DNA of 64,000 bases, taken from positions 1 to 64,000 of the forward strand of contig NZ_VUMI01000010.1 of the NCBI RefSeq assembly GCF_009696275.1. Reading direction: 5' to 3'. The position numbers and the translations under genes are program-made. This document shows, one piece after another, positions 1-8,343 of this stretch. Below the pieces are notes generated by a model. The model saw nothing but the letters and a program-made list of their open reading frames with translations, did no database searches and had not been told where the DNA came from. Numbering within the stretch: the first letter of the stretch is position 1; every line of letters begins with the position of its first letter. The DNA is from Eisenbergiella porci (GTDB taxonomy: Bacteria > Bacillota > Clostridia > Lachnospirales > Lachnospiraceae).

Positions 1-51
1 GAAGGCTACGAATGCCTAAAGGGTGTGGATAAAAACATGAAAAGGGCGTAG
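1..51 (+). CDS. possible 3' end of an upstream gene
   Basis: An open frame enters from the window edge and runs 16 codons to a TAG at 49-51. It is followed by an intrinsic terminator at 111-134, as expected for the end of a transcription unit. The fragment is too short to recognise. Another upstream gene ending before the window is equally possible. Confidence 0.25.
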   Translation, partial: EGYECLKGVDKNMKRA

Positions 52-110
52 CGATGTGGAAAATAAATATTTAAGTATAAAAGTATCGAGAGGATTATTT
101 ACAACCTGCC

Positions 111-134
111 AGCGCCTTTCGGCGCTGTTTTTTT
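111..134 (+). terminator. intrinsic terminator upstream of rpsB
   Basis: A perfect six-base-pair stem (AGCGCC with GGCGCT, loop TTTC) is followed by a run of eight T after one G. It would end the transcript entering from the left edge. Confidence 0.75.
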
Positions 135-136
135 GT

Positions 137-173
137 AATCCCCCTTGCACAGGGGGATTTTTTATGTTATAAT
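137..173 (+). promoter_or_regulatory. rpsB promoter overlapping a second terminator-like hairpin
   Basis: TTGCAC (145-150) and TATAAT (168-173) are separated by 17 bases, which makes a near-consensus sigma-A promoter. The -35 hexamer lies in the loop of a hairpin (AATCCCCC at 137-144 with GGGGGATT at 152-159) whose 3' side ends in a T run, so terminator and promoter share the same bases. Transcription would begin near 180, leaving a leader of about 130 bases before rpsB. Confidence 0.7.
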
Positions 174-209
174 CCAAACGTTGTGACCAAAAATCACGCG
201 TGCTGATTT

Positions 210-244
210 CCAGGCCGGTGCTTCTTTAACGCGGAAGTGGCTGG
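210..244 (+). promoter_or_regulatory. stem-loop in the rpsB leader
   Basis: CCAG at 210-213 pairs with CTGG at 241-244, CC at 215-216 with GG at 239-240, and CTTC at 221-224 with GAAG at 234-237. The imperfect stem-loop sits in the predicted 5' leader. Ribosomal-protein leaders often bind their own product. That S2 does so here is inference from position only. Confidence 0.35.
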
Positions 245-310
245 AAAATGGGAAGAAAGCTTTCCATTGAGATGCATGCGGAAGAATTCAACCAAACGGA
301 GGTAAGAAAC

Positions 311-1078
311 ATGAGCGTTATTTCTATGAAGCAGTTGCTGGAAGCAGGTGTTCATTTTGGACATCAGACAAGAAGATGGAACCCTAAAATGGCTCCTTAT
401 ATCTTCACCGAGAGAAATGGTATCCATATCATTGATCTTCAGAAGTCCGTAGGAAAGATTGACGAAGCTTACAATGCAGTTTCCGAAATCGCAGCACAGG
501 GCGGCACCATCCTTTTTGTTGGTACCAAGAAGCAGGCTCAGGATGCTGTTAAGGCTGAGGCGGAACGCTGCGGAATGTATTATGTAAATGAAAGATGGCT
601 GGGCGGTATGCTTACCAACTTCAAGACCATCAGAAGCAGAATCGAAAGACTGAAACAGATCGAGACTATGGCCGAGGACGGAACCTTTGACGTTCTTCCC
701 AAGAAGGAAGTTATCCAGATTAAGAAAGAATGGGAAAAGCTGGAAAAGAACCTGGGCGGTATTAAGAATATGACAAGAATTCCGGATGCTATCTTTGTCG
801 TAGATCCCAAGAAAGAAAGAATCTGCGTACAGGAAGCTCACATTCTGGGAATTACCCTGATCGGTATCGGCGATACCAACTGTGATCCGGAAGAACTGGA
901 TTTCATCATCCCTGGTAATGATGACGCTATCAGAGCAGTTAAATTAATCACATCCAAGATGGCAGACGCTGTTATCGAAGCAAATCAGGGCGAGGCAGTT
1001 TATGATGAAGCTGCCCTGGCTACCGAAGCAACCGATATTGAAGAAGTGGCAGTTGAAGCAGAGACGGCAGCTGAATAA
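311..1078 (+). CDS. rpsB: 30S ribosomal protein S2
   Basis: Small-subunit ribosomal protein S2, needed for assembly and for translation initiation on the 30S subunit. The 255-residue product begins [18 protein letters not shown] and contains the S2 hallmark [11 protein letters not shown] and a conserved DPxKE motif near residue 165. The ATG at 311 is preferred over the in-frame ATG at 248 because it has a GGAGG site at correct spacing and matches the family N-terminus. The acidic tail after about residue 235 is typical of clostridial S2. It is followed after 48 bases by tsf, the classic rpsB-tsf pair. Confidence 0.98.
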   Translation: MSVISMKQLLEAGVHFGHQTRRWNPKMAPYIFTERNGIHIIDLQKSVGKIDEAYNAVSEIAAQGGTILFVGTKKQAQDAVKAEAERCGMYYVNERWLGGMLTNFKTIRSRIERLKQIETMAEDGTFDVLPKKEVIQIKKEWEKLEKNLGGIKNMTRIPDAIFVVDPKKERICVQEAHILGITLIGIGDTNCDPEELDFIIPGNDDAIRAVKLITSKMADAVIEANQGEAVYDEAALATEATDIEEVAVEAETAAE

Positions 1079-1126
1079 TTTTAACTTGTAAGAGTGAAAG
1101 CAAAGCATTTCATGGAGGATAATACA

Positions 1127-2056
1127 ATGGCTATCACAGCAGCAATGGTAAAAGAATTAAGAGAGCTTTCCGGAGCAGGTATGATGGACTGCAAGAAAGC
1201 ATTAAATGAAACAAACGGCGATATGGAAGCGGCTATGGAGTTCCTTAGAAAGAACGGACAGGCCAAAGCAGAGAAGAAAGCAGGCAGAATCGCAGCAGAA
1301 GGTCTTTGCCGTATCGCAGTAAAGAATGATACAACAGCAGCAGTTGTTGAAGTTAACTCTGAGACAGACTTCGTTGCCAAGAACGAGAACTTCCAGGAAT
1401 TCGTTGCAGCGGTTGCACAGCAGGCAGTAGATTCTGACGCTGCTGACATGGATGCATTCATGGCTGAGCCCTGGAATGTTGACACAACCAAGACTGTAAA
1501 AGAAGCGCTGGTTGAGAAGATCGCTACTATCGGCGAGAACCTGAACATCAGAAGATTTGAGAAGGTTACCGCAGAGCATGGCTGTGTTGTATCCTATACA
1601 CACGGCGGCGGAAGAATCGGCGTTATCGTAGAAGCTGATACTGATGTGGTGAATGATGCGGTAAAAGAGTGCCTGTCTAACGTAGCTATGCAGGTTGCTG
1701 CTCTTTCTCCCAAGTATGTGGCTACCACAGACGTTCCGGAGGATTACAAAGAGCATGAGAAGGAAATCCTGATGGCTCAGGCTCAGAACGATCCCAAGAA
1801 TGCAAACAAGCCTGCTAACATCATTGAGAAAATGATCACCGGCCGTCTTGCAAAGGAACTGAAGGAAGTATGTCTGCTTGAGCAGGCTTATGTAAAGGAC
1901 GGAGATTTGACCGTTGCCAAATATATTGAGCAGGTTGCCAAAGAAAACGGCGCTAAGCTTTCCGTAAAGAAATTCGTTCGTTTTGAAACCGGCGAAGGTC
2001 TTGAAAAAAAAGTTGACGATTTCGCAGCAGAGGTTGCAGCTCAGGCTGGTATGTAA
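1127..2056 (+). CDS. tsf: translation elongation factor Ts
   Basis: EF-Ts is the nucleotide exchange factor that regenerates EF-Tu-GTP in the cytoplasm. The product of 309 residues starts MAITAAMVKELRELSGAGMM, which matches the UBA-like N-terminal domain with its signature around SGAGMMDCKKAL. The second signature, VEVNSETDFVAKNE, follows at about residues 73-86 and the core and dimerisation regions after it. The ATG at 1127 is chosen over the in-frame ATG at 1094 because it carries GGAGG just upstream and fits the family start. It is cotranscribed with rpsB. The usual next gene, pyrH, is displaced to 33.9 kb. Confidence 0.98.
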   Translation: MAITAAMVKELRELSGAGMMDCKKALNETNGDMEAAMEFLRKNGQAKAEKKAGRIAAEGLCRIAVKNDTTAAVVEVNSETDFVAKNENFQEFVAAVAQQAVDSDAADMDAFMAEPWNVDTTKTVKEALVEKIATIGENLNIRRFEKVTAEHGCVVSYTHGGGRIGVIVEADTDVVNDAVKECLSNVAMQVAALSPKYVATTDVPEDYKEHEKEILMAQAQNDPKNANKPANIIEKMITGRLAKELKEVCLLEQAYVKDGDLTVAKYIEQVAKENGAKLSVKKFVRFETGEGLEKKVDDFAAEVAAQAGM

Positions 2057-2069
2057 TCCGTACCTCTTT

Positions 2070-2250
2070 ATTCCCGCGAGCAACGAGCCAAGTAGCCATG
2101 CTTGCATGGATATTTGGCGACTGCCGCGAGGGGTGCTATGTGCCAGTGGCACATGTTTTGCACCGACCGAAGCGGAGCGTAGACCAAAGACCCCGCTGCT
2201 CTGCAGCGCTGCAAGTTTGGTACCCCGTTGCTTGCAGCGGGGTCTTTGAT
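2070..2250 (+). repeat. highly structured intergenic element (repeat or ncRNA candidate)
   Basis: About 180 bases downstream of tsf are packed with inverted repeats. CCATGC/GCATGG (2096-2109) nests inside GCCAA/TTGGC (2087-2091 and 2114-2118). A perfect ATGTGCCA-g-TGGCACAT palindrome lies at 2138-2154. A perfect 15-base arm at 2185-2199 pairs with 2234-2248 around a GC-rich loop. CCGCGAG occurs twice. No convincing gene lies here, although short open frames cross it. It resembles REP-like structured elements of Lachnospiraceae genomes by impression only. There is no second copy in this window. Confidence 0.5.
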
Positions 2251-2288
2251 TTCCGGAACTGAAAAATGTGCTGAAAGCATGAATTAAT

Positions 2289-2336
2289 AAAAAGACATCA
2301 TCACTTGCAGGGAAATGCGTGATGATGTCTTTTTTT
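2289..2336 (+). terminator. rpsB-tsf operon terminator
   Basis: A 16-base arm (A5 GACATCATCAC, 2289-2304) pairs with GTGATGATGTC T5 (2319-2336 including the T run). The structure is strong and ends in at least six T. It closes the transcript that started at rpsB and passed through the folded element. Confidence 0.85.
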
Positions 2337-2338
2337 GC

Positions 2339-2374
2339 CGAATACTGGTAAGGACACGAATACTGGTAAGGACA
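2339..2374. repeat. tandem 18-bp duplication
   Basis: The unit CGAATACTGGTAAGGACA occurs twice head to tail (2339-2356 and 2357-2374) without a mismatch, just after the terminator. No function is apparent. It may be a slippage or duplication product in the spacer before the GH3 gene. Confidence 0.8.
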
Positions 2375-2432
2375 GTAAGGGCGGGTGTATTAGGGAGCAA
2401 TGGCATGGGAGCAACAACATAAGAATTATGGC

Positions 2433-2461
2433 TGGAATTTGGGCAGGGACGCCTGTATAAT
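2433..2461 (+). promoter_or_regulatory. possible promoter of the GH3 gene
   Basis: A perfect TATAAT at 2456-2461 lies 59 bases before the start codon at 2520. The best -35 at 17-base spacing is TGGAAT (2433-2438), which is weak, so the promoter may need an activator. Confidence 0.4.
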
Positions 2462-2519
2462 ATTTGCAGATGTATATTTCTATTCTTAATACAGACTGAA
2501 TGCAGGAGAGGACAAGAGT

Positions 2520-4778
2520 ATGGAAAAACTGTGGAAGGAAGAACAGAAGGATGGTTTCCGTCTGATTCGCAATGAAGGGGGAAAGTGCCTGGGACTGTCC
2601 GATGGGAGCCGGGTGAAGCTAATCACTGTAGATGGCCTGGCTTTTAAAGATTTCCTGGGAACCGGAGAGCTGGCTCCTTATGAGGACTGGCGTCTTGATG
2701 CCCGGGAAAGAGCAGAGGATTTGGCGGCAAGGCTTCCCATTGAGGATATTGCAGGCCTGATGCTGTACAGCGCGCATCAGAGAATCCCGGCAGACGGTAT
2801 GAATGGGCCGTTTTCCGCCACTTACGGAGGGAAGAGCTTTGAGGAAAGCCAGGCGGAGCCATGGGAATTAACGGATCAGCAGAAGAAATTCCTGACAGAG
2901 GACAAGGTGCGGCATGTGCTGATTACGGAACTGAAGGACACCGAAACCGCGGTGAAATGGAATAACAGGCTGCAGGCGCTGGCAGAAAATACGGGCTTTG
3001 GGATTCCTGCCAATAACAGTTCAGATCCCAGGCATGGGGCGGACTCCGGCGCAGAATATAAGGGAATCACCGGAGAGCCGATTTCCAAATGGGCCAATGG
3101 CATCGGCCTGACCGCCTCCTTTAATCCGCAGGAGGTATTGGAATTTGGTAAAATAGCTTCCAGAGAATATCGTGCGCTTGGAATTGCCACTGCTCTGTCG
3201 CCTCAGATAGATCTGTCCACTGAGCCTCGCTGGATGCGCTTTGCTGATACCTTTGGGGAGCATACCAGGCTGGCTGTAGAAATGACGAAGGCTTACTGTG
3301 ACGGTTTTCAGACTACGGAAGGAAGCGCTGACGGCTGGGGAGAAGAGAGCGTTAATACCATGGTAAAGCATTTCCCCGGAGGAGGTCCCTGCGAGGGCGG
3401 CCGTGACGCGCATTATGCGTATGGGAAATATGCGGTTTATCCGGGCGGAAATTTCGAAGAGCATCTGCGGCCCTTTTCTGAAGGAGCTTTTGCACTGGAA
3501 GGCGGAACACAGAGCGCCAGTGCGGTAATGCCTTATTATACAATTTCTTACGGACAGGATAAGGAAAACGGAGAAAATGTTGGAAATTCCTTCAGCCGTT
3601 ATCTGATTGGAAATCTGCTCCGGGAACAGCTGGAATATGACGGTGTCGTCTGTACAGACTGGGGAATTACCCATAATACCGGAAAAACCGAAGAAGAATT
3701 CGCCGGAAAATGCTGGGGCGTGGAAGAGCTTACGATAGAGGAGAGGCACTTGAAGGCGCTGGAGGCGGGTGTGGATCAGTTCGGCGGCAACAATGATATC
3801 AAGCCTGTCCTTGAAGCATATCGTATGGGCTGTGAAAAATATGGTGAAGAAGCCATGCGGAAACGTTTTGAACGTTCGGCAGTGAGGCTGCTGAAAAATA
3901 TTTTCCGTACCGGACTGTTTGAAAATCCCTACCTGGAGCTGCAGAAATCTCTGGATACAGTGGGAAATCCGGAATTTGTCAAGAAGGGCTTTGATTCCCA
4001 GCTGCATTCCGTTGTGCTTCTGAAAAACAGGAACCAGGCGCTGCCGCTGAAAGAAAAAGTAAAGGTATATATTCCTGACAGGCATATCCGGCCTTACAGA
4101 AATTTTATAAGTATTCTTACTGATGACAGCGTGGTTACTCCTTCCGGGAAGAAAGCGGCCTCGAAGTGGTTTGAAGTGGTGGAAACCGCAGAAGAAGCGG
4201 ATGCTGCCATCTGCTTCATTGAATCTCCGATTTCTGTGGGATATAGTCCTGAAGATCGGTCTGCCGGCGGAAACGGCTATCTTCCGGTTACATTGCAGTA
4301 CAGGCCTTACATGGCAAAAAAGGCGAGAGAAGAAAGCCTGGCCGGAGGAGACCCGCTGGAGGATTTCACCAACCGTTCCTATTTTGGGAAAACAAATACG
4401 GCGGCGAACGAAGAAGATCTGGATCTGGTAATCCGAACGAAGGAACAGATGAAGGGAAAACCGGTTATAGTTTCCGTAACTGTTAAAAATCCGTTGGTAT
4501 TTCGTGATCTGGAGCCTTATGCGGATGCCATTCTGGTAGAATTCGGGGTATCACCGGATGCGGTGCTGGAGGTGATTACGGGAAAATATGAGCCTATGGG
4601 CCTCCTTCCTTTACAGATGCCTGCAGATATGGATACTGTGGAGGAACAGGATGAGGATCGCGCCTTTGATATGCGCGTATACATCGACTCAGAGGGCCAT
4701 GCCTATGATTTTGCTTATGGCATGAACTATTCAGGAGTTATTTCGGACGAAAGGACGAAAGAATACGGCAGGAAGTAA
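2520..4778 (+). CDS. glycoside hydrolase family 3 protein (beta-glucosidase-like)
   Basis: Retaining exo-glycosidase that removes terminal beta-linked sugars from oligosaccharides. Of 752 residues, the N-terminal half forms the GH3 barrel with KHFPGGGP near 283-290, and the expected catalytic nucleophile is the Asp of CTDWG near 380. The second GH3 domain follows to about residue 720. There is no signal peptide, so it should act on imported oligosaccharides. The ATG has AGGAGAGGA upstream. It is a single-gene unit ended by the terminator at 4795. The fine substrate (glucoside, xyloside or other) cannot be read from sequence. Confidence 0.88.
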   Translation: MEKLWKEEQKDGFRLIRNEGGKCLGLSDGSRVKLITVDGLAFKDFLGTGELAPYEDWRLDARERAEDLAARLPIEDIAGLMLYSAHQRIPADGMNGPFSATYGGKSFEESQAEPWELTDQQKKFLTEDKVRHVLITELKDTETAVKWNNRLQALAENTGFGIPANNSSDPRHGADSGAEYKGITGEPISKWANGIGLTASFNPQEVLEFGKIASREYRALGIATALSPQIDLSTEPRWMRFADTFGEHTRLAVEMTKAYCDGFQTTEGSADGWGEESVNTMVKHFPGGGPCEGGRDAHYAYGKYAVYPGGNFEEHLRPFSEGAFALEGGTQSASAVMPYYTISYGQDKENGENVGNSFSRYLIGNLLREQLEYDGVVCTDWGITHNTGKTEEEFAGKCWGVEELTIEERHLKALEAGVDQFGGNNDIKPVLEAYRMGCEKYGEEAMRKRFERSAVRLLKNIFRTGLFENPYLELQKSLDTVGNPEFVKKGFDSQLHSVVLLKNRNQALPLKEKVKVYIPDRHIRPYRNFISILTDDSVVTPSGKKAASKWFEVVETAEEADAAICFIESPISVGYSPEDRSAGGNGYLPVTLQYRPYMAKKAREESLAGGDPLEDFTNRSYFGKTNTAANEEDLDLVIRTKEQMKGKPVIVSVTVKNPLVFRDLEPYADAILVEFGVSPDAVLEVITGKYEPMGLLPLQMPADMDTVEEQDEDRAFDMRVYIDSEGHAYDFAYGMNYSGVISDERTKEYGRK

Positions 4779-4794
4779 AGCTACAGAACACAAT

Positions 4795-4859
4795 AAAAAA
4801 GGGCAGCTGCCCGGCACGCTTTGAAACAGAAAGAGCGCCGGGGAAAGCTGCCTTTTTAT
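4795..4859. terminator. bidirectional terminator between GH3 and the tetR remnant
   Basis: AAAAAAGGGCAGCT pairs imperfectly with AGCTGCCTTTTTA around an interrupted GC-rich inner stem. T runs are present on both strands, so it can stop the GH3 transcript and the convergent minus-strand regulator. Confidence 0.7.
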
Positions 4860-5454
4860 TGTCCGTCGGACTGCTTTTGGGGTAATGGCGTATGCTGCTT
4901 TAAGAGACGGGCATACTCTGCGGTCTGGCCGATAAAGGCGTCCACATCCAGCGCATCATTCCGAAGCGTTTTGTGGATGAACAGGCCGTCCAAGAGGAGA
5001 AGAATCAGCCAGGAAAGATACTGTGCATCTGCATTTTCCGTACGTTCCGCGATTTTCCCTGCAATCAGCTCTGAAAACTCCTGGTAGCGGGTGAGGAGCT
5101 TTAAGCGGATTCCCTCATTGCCGAGCATGGCGTCATAAAAGAAATGGAGACGCATATTCACTGTGGAAACATCCCTTTCCAGCACATATTTTACCAACCG
5201 TTCAGAGAGGTGTCTTTGGAGGCATCCTCCGTCCAGCGTACGAGATCATTCCATTGCTCATCAAGATATTTATCCGTAATATCGAACAGAATTTCGTTTT
5301 TACTTTTATAGTTGTAATAGAGGGTTCCCTTGGAAATGCCGGCAGTATGGGCGATTTCGGAAAGGGAGATATCGGAAAGCTTCCTGGTTTCCAGAAGCTT
5401 TTCCGTCGTATCCAGTATTAATTCTTTCACATTATCTTTTCTTGGAGCTGCCAT
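4856..5454 (-). pseudogene. TetR/AcrR-family regulator, frameshifted
   Basis: Minus-strand TetR-type repressor broken into two frames. The N-terminal part (start at 5454, MAAPRKDNVKEL) has the helix-turn-helix ISLSEIAHTAGISKGTLYYN and stops at 5191. The ligand-binding part continues in another frame from about 5200 down to 4856. Removing one CT unit from the CTCTCT tract (plus-strand AGAGAG, 5204-5209) would restore a continuous DTSERLVKY reading, so a 2-base slippage insertion is the likely lesion. Its start codon lies only 7 bases from the start of the divergent oxidoreductase remnant, which leaves no room for promoters or an operator. Confidence 0.8.
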
Positions 5455-5461
5455 AATAAAC

Positions 5462-6403
5462 ATGGGCCTGAGAGATTCTTCATTAGAGGGCGCCGCGCCT
5501 GACGTCCTGATTATTGGAGGCGGCATATCCGGAGCCAATATAGCAAGGGAACTGTCCCGCTGGCAGCTGGATATCCTGCTGGTGGAAAAAGAGGCCGATC
5601 TGGCGGTACAGTCCTCGGGACGGAATGACGGCGAGGTACATCCGGGTGTGGATTTGAGGAAAGGCAGCCTGAAGCAGGAATATGTGCTGAAGGGAAACCG
5701 AATGTACGATCAGATTTGTGAGGAGCTGGACGTTCCTTTCCGCAGGTGCGGGCAGTATGTGGGCTTTACGCAGTGGCGCTATCTGCCGGTCATTTTTCTG
5801 TATGTACTGGAAAAGAAGTTCCGGTGCAAAGTGAAAGACACCAGGCTGGTGGGAAGGAAAGCATTCCGCAGGGCAGAGCCGGAGCAAGACGACGGGGCAT
5901 ACCAAGGGAGGCGGAATGCTGCATACGGTGGATGATAATGTGCTGGTGGGGCCGGATGCTGTGGAAACCTGGGAAAAAGAAAATTTTGCTACGGAGCAGG
6001 CTTCCATTGACCGGGTATTTGCCAAACAGAAGGGTACTTCACCGGGATTGACGCAAAGAGATATTATTACCTATTTTACCGGGGTAAGGGCGGCTGCTTT
6101 TGAAGAAGATTTTATTATCGAGATGGGACGCAGGACGAAGAATGGAAGAGCGTGACAGGCTCATCAGGGAAAATCCGGATTACGGCGTTATCATTTGCAG
6201 ATGTGAGGAAATCAGCAAGGGGAAAATACTGGATGCCCTGAATTCACCGCTTCCAGTATGTACAGTGGACGGTATTAAGAAAAGGCTGCTTCCGGGCATG
6301 GGCCGCTGTCAGGGAGGCTTCTGTATGCCGCTTGTGGCGCAAATTATCAGCGAGCATGAGGAAATCCCGCTCTCCCGGGTAAAGAAACCGTCTGACGGGG
6401 AAG
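5462..6403 (+). pseudogene. FAD-dependent glycerol-3-phosphate dehydrogenase-like oxidoreductase, multiply broken
   Basis: Pieces of a GlpA-like FAD oxidoreductase lie in three frames. Frame one (5462-5935) has the Rossmann motif VLIIGGGISGANIARELS and the substrate-domain segment LKGNRMYDQICEELDVPFRRCG. Frame two (5916-6155) holds the segment with NVLVGPDAVETW and YFTGVRAAAFEEDF. Frame three (from about 6140) has the C-terminal BFD-like [2Fe-2S] domain with VIICRCEEIS and GMGRCQGGFC. Parts that normally link these segments are missing, so there were several deletions as well as frameshifts. The last piece runs directly into a truncated kinase. No functional product is expected. Confidence 0.85.
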
Positions 6404-7414
6404 ATGGTGGATTCCGCGGCCAGTATGGTGGTCAGGGTTTCCTTTGACCACCGGACGAGAACCTGGCAGAAAAAAAGTGATCTCACCAGGCCCGTCTTTC
6501 CCATTGAACCGGAAAAACTCTGTGAGATCGTGGAGCCGGGAGATATACTGGGACGTGTATCGGCAAAGGCATCTGCGGATACGGGGCTGCCTCTCATTGC
6601 CTCAGGTTCGGATAAGGCCTGTGAAATCCTGGGATTAGGCTGCATTACGAAAGAAAAGGCGGCGATCAGCTTCGGAACTACGGCCACGGTAACCTTTACC
6701 ACCGATGCCTATGTGGAGCCGGAACGTTTTATTCCGCCTTATGCGTCGGTGATGAGGGGACATTTTACGCCGGAGATAGAAATTTTCAGGGGCTACTGGC
6801 TGGTTTCCTGGTTCAAGCGGGAATTTGCCGCCAAGGAAATCGAAAAGGCGCAGACTTTGGGAATTTCCGCGGAGGAGCTGCTGAACCGGCGGCTGAAGAA
6901 AGTGCCGGCAGGATGTGAGGGACTGATTTTTCAGCCCTATTTTACGCCGAATACCACCATGCCGGTAGCAAAGGGGGCTGTGATCGGATTTTCCGATGTG
7001 CATACCAGGATACATATTTACAGGGCCATAATTGAAAGGATTAATTTTGCGCTTATGGACGGGCTGAAGCTTCTGGAGAAGCAGTCAGGACATAAATTCC
7101 TTGAAATCTATGTGGGCGGCGGTGCCCAGAGTGATGAAATCTACCAGATTACGGCGGACATGTTCGGACTTCCCGTTATCCGCACGCAGACCTTTGAGGT
7201 TTCCGGGATCGGAAGCGCTATTGCGGCCTTTGTGGGTATGGGAGAGTTTACAGACTATGAAGAAGCGGTGGGCAGCATGGTTTTCAAAAAAGATTTCTTT
7301 TCCCCGGATATGCAGCAGCATCAGATATACAATACGCTGTATGAAGAAATTTTCCGAAATATTTACGGACGCCTGTTTCCGCTGTACCAGCGTCTGAACG
7401 ATATTTATAAATAA
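6404..7414 (+). pseudogene. FGGY-family carbohydrate kinase, N-terminal third deleted
   Basis: The open frame encodes about 336 residues matching only the middle and C-terminal part of FGGY sugar or polyol kinases. It starts inside the VDSAASMVVRVSFD region and includes the ATPase-lobe segments ASGSDKACEILG and YVGGGAQSDEIYQ. Family members are about 500 residues, so roughly 160 N-terminal residues with the phosphate-1 motif and catalytic Asp region are gone. The upstream bases encode the end of the oxidoreductase, so one deletion fused the two genes. The original cassette was probably regulator, dehydrogenase and kinase for glycerol or a related polyol. Confidence 0.82.
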
Positions 7415-7444
7415 CACAATTTGGCACAAAAGCTCTGAAAATGC

Positions 7445-7474
7445 TGGACATGAACGGCATGGCAAAGGTATAAT
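7445..7474 (+). promoter_or_regulatory. promoter of the serine dehydratase operon
   Basis: TGGACA (7445-7450) and TATAAT (7469-7474) with an 18-base spacer, about 85 bases before the sdaAB start. This is the only good promoter-like pair between the kinase remnant and sdaAB. Confidence 0.6.
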
Positions 7475-7509
7475 AGAAACGGAAAAACAAATACTAACAG
7501 AACAGACAG

Positions 7510-7544
7510 GCCCTGCAGCTATTACAGGTTTGCAGGGCTCTTTT
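7510..7544 (+). terminator. terminator-like hairpin in the sdaAB leader (attenuator candidate)
   Basis: GCCCTGCA (7510-7517) pairs perfectly with TGCAGGGC (7531-7538), followed by TCTTTT. It lies downstream of the predicted promoter and only 16 bases before the sdaAB start codon, so it is inside the leader rather than at an operon end. I see no clear antiterminator partner. Confidence 0.55.
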
Positions 7545-7559
7545 CAGGAGGAGCGTACG

Positions 7560-8237
7560 GTGAAGCATTATGGTGTTTTTGATATGATTGGTCCGGTGAT
7601 GGTGGGGCCGTCCAGCAGCCATACGGCGGGTGCGGCCAGACTGGGCCTGCTTGCCAGGCATCTTTGCGGGGAGGATATAAAAAAGGCCCGCTTTTACATG
7701 CATGGTTCGTTTGCGGAGACCTATAAGGGGCACGGAACCGACAAGGCGCTTCTGGCGGGGATTCAGGGAATCCGGTACGATGATGAACGGCTGAAGCAGG
7801 CCTATGAGCTGGCGGCGGAAAAGGGGATTGAAGCGGAGTTTATTCCCGCGGATCTGGGAGATGTGCATCCGAATACCGTGCACATGGAGCTTATCACCCA
7901 AAGCGGCAGGCTTTTTACCATGACAGGAAGCAGTATCGGCGGCGGCAGCGTCTGTATTACGGAAATCGACGGCGTGACGGTGCAGTTTTCAGGGGAAAGA
8001 CCGATTCTGGCTACCAAGCATACGGACGAGCCGGGGGTGATTGCCGGAATTACCGCGATTCTGTATGCCTATCGGATCAATATAGGAAATATGCAGGTGA
8101 ACCGTACTGATGACGGCCGGACCGCATGTATGTATATGGAACTGGACGGGGAGCTTCCGGAGCATTTGAAAAATGCGCTGGAGAGGGTATACGGAGTGAA
8201 ACAGGTACTGCTGCTCAATCCGGGAGATGTGGGCTGA
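7560..8237 (+). CDS. sdaAB: L-serine dehydratase, iron-sulfur-dependent, beta subunit
   Basis: Beta subunit of the [4Fe-4S] L-serine dehydratase that converts L-serine to pyruvate and ammonia in the cytoplasm. The 225-residue protein starts at a GTG preceded by AGGAGG, with VKHYGVFDMIGPVMVGPSSS giving the family N-terminus and the GPSSSHTAGAARLG motif. An ACT-type regulatory domain follows from about residue 150 (TDEPGVIAGITAILYA). The alpha subunit follows after about 105 bases in the same direction. A terminator-like hairpin just upstream suggests leader control. Confidence 0.95.
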   Translation: MKHYGVFDMIGPVMVGPSSSHTAGAARLGLLARHLCGEDIKKARFYMHGSFAETYKGHGTDKALLAGIQGIRYDDERLKQAYELAAEKGIEAEFIPADLGDVHPNTVHMELITQSGRLFTMTGSSIGGGSVCITEIDGVTVQFSGERPILATKHTDEPGVIAGITAILYAYRINIGNMQVNRTDDGRTACMYMELDGELPEHLKNALERVYGVKQVLLLNPGDVG

Positions 8238-8343
8238 CGCCCGGCAGTGGCTGTGAAGGAACCGGACAGTTACGAAGAAAGAAAGGAGCTGTGCAGGTGT
8301 CCCGGGAAATGGGATGCCGGGAGGACAGCGGGCAGGGAAGATT

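Noticed and set aside
1983-2280. Short open frames on both strands across the structured element after tsf
   Set aside because: No ribosome binding sites, no family resemblance, and the sequence is explained by inverted repeats.
2339-2374. Tandem repeat considered as the start of a CRISPR array
   Set aside because: Only two units are joined without spacers, and no cas genes are present.
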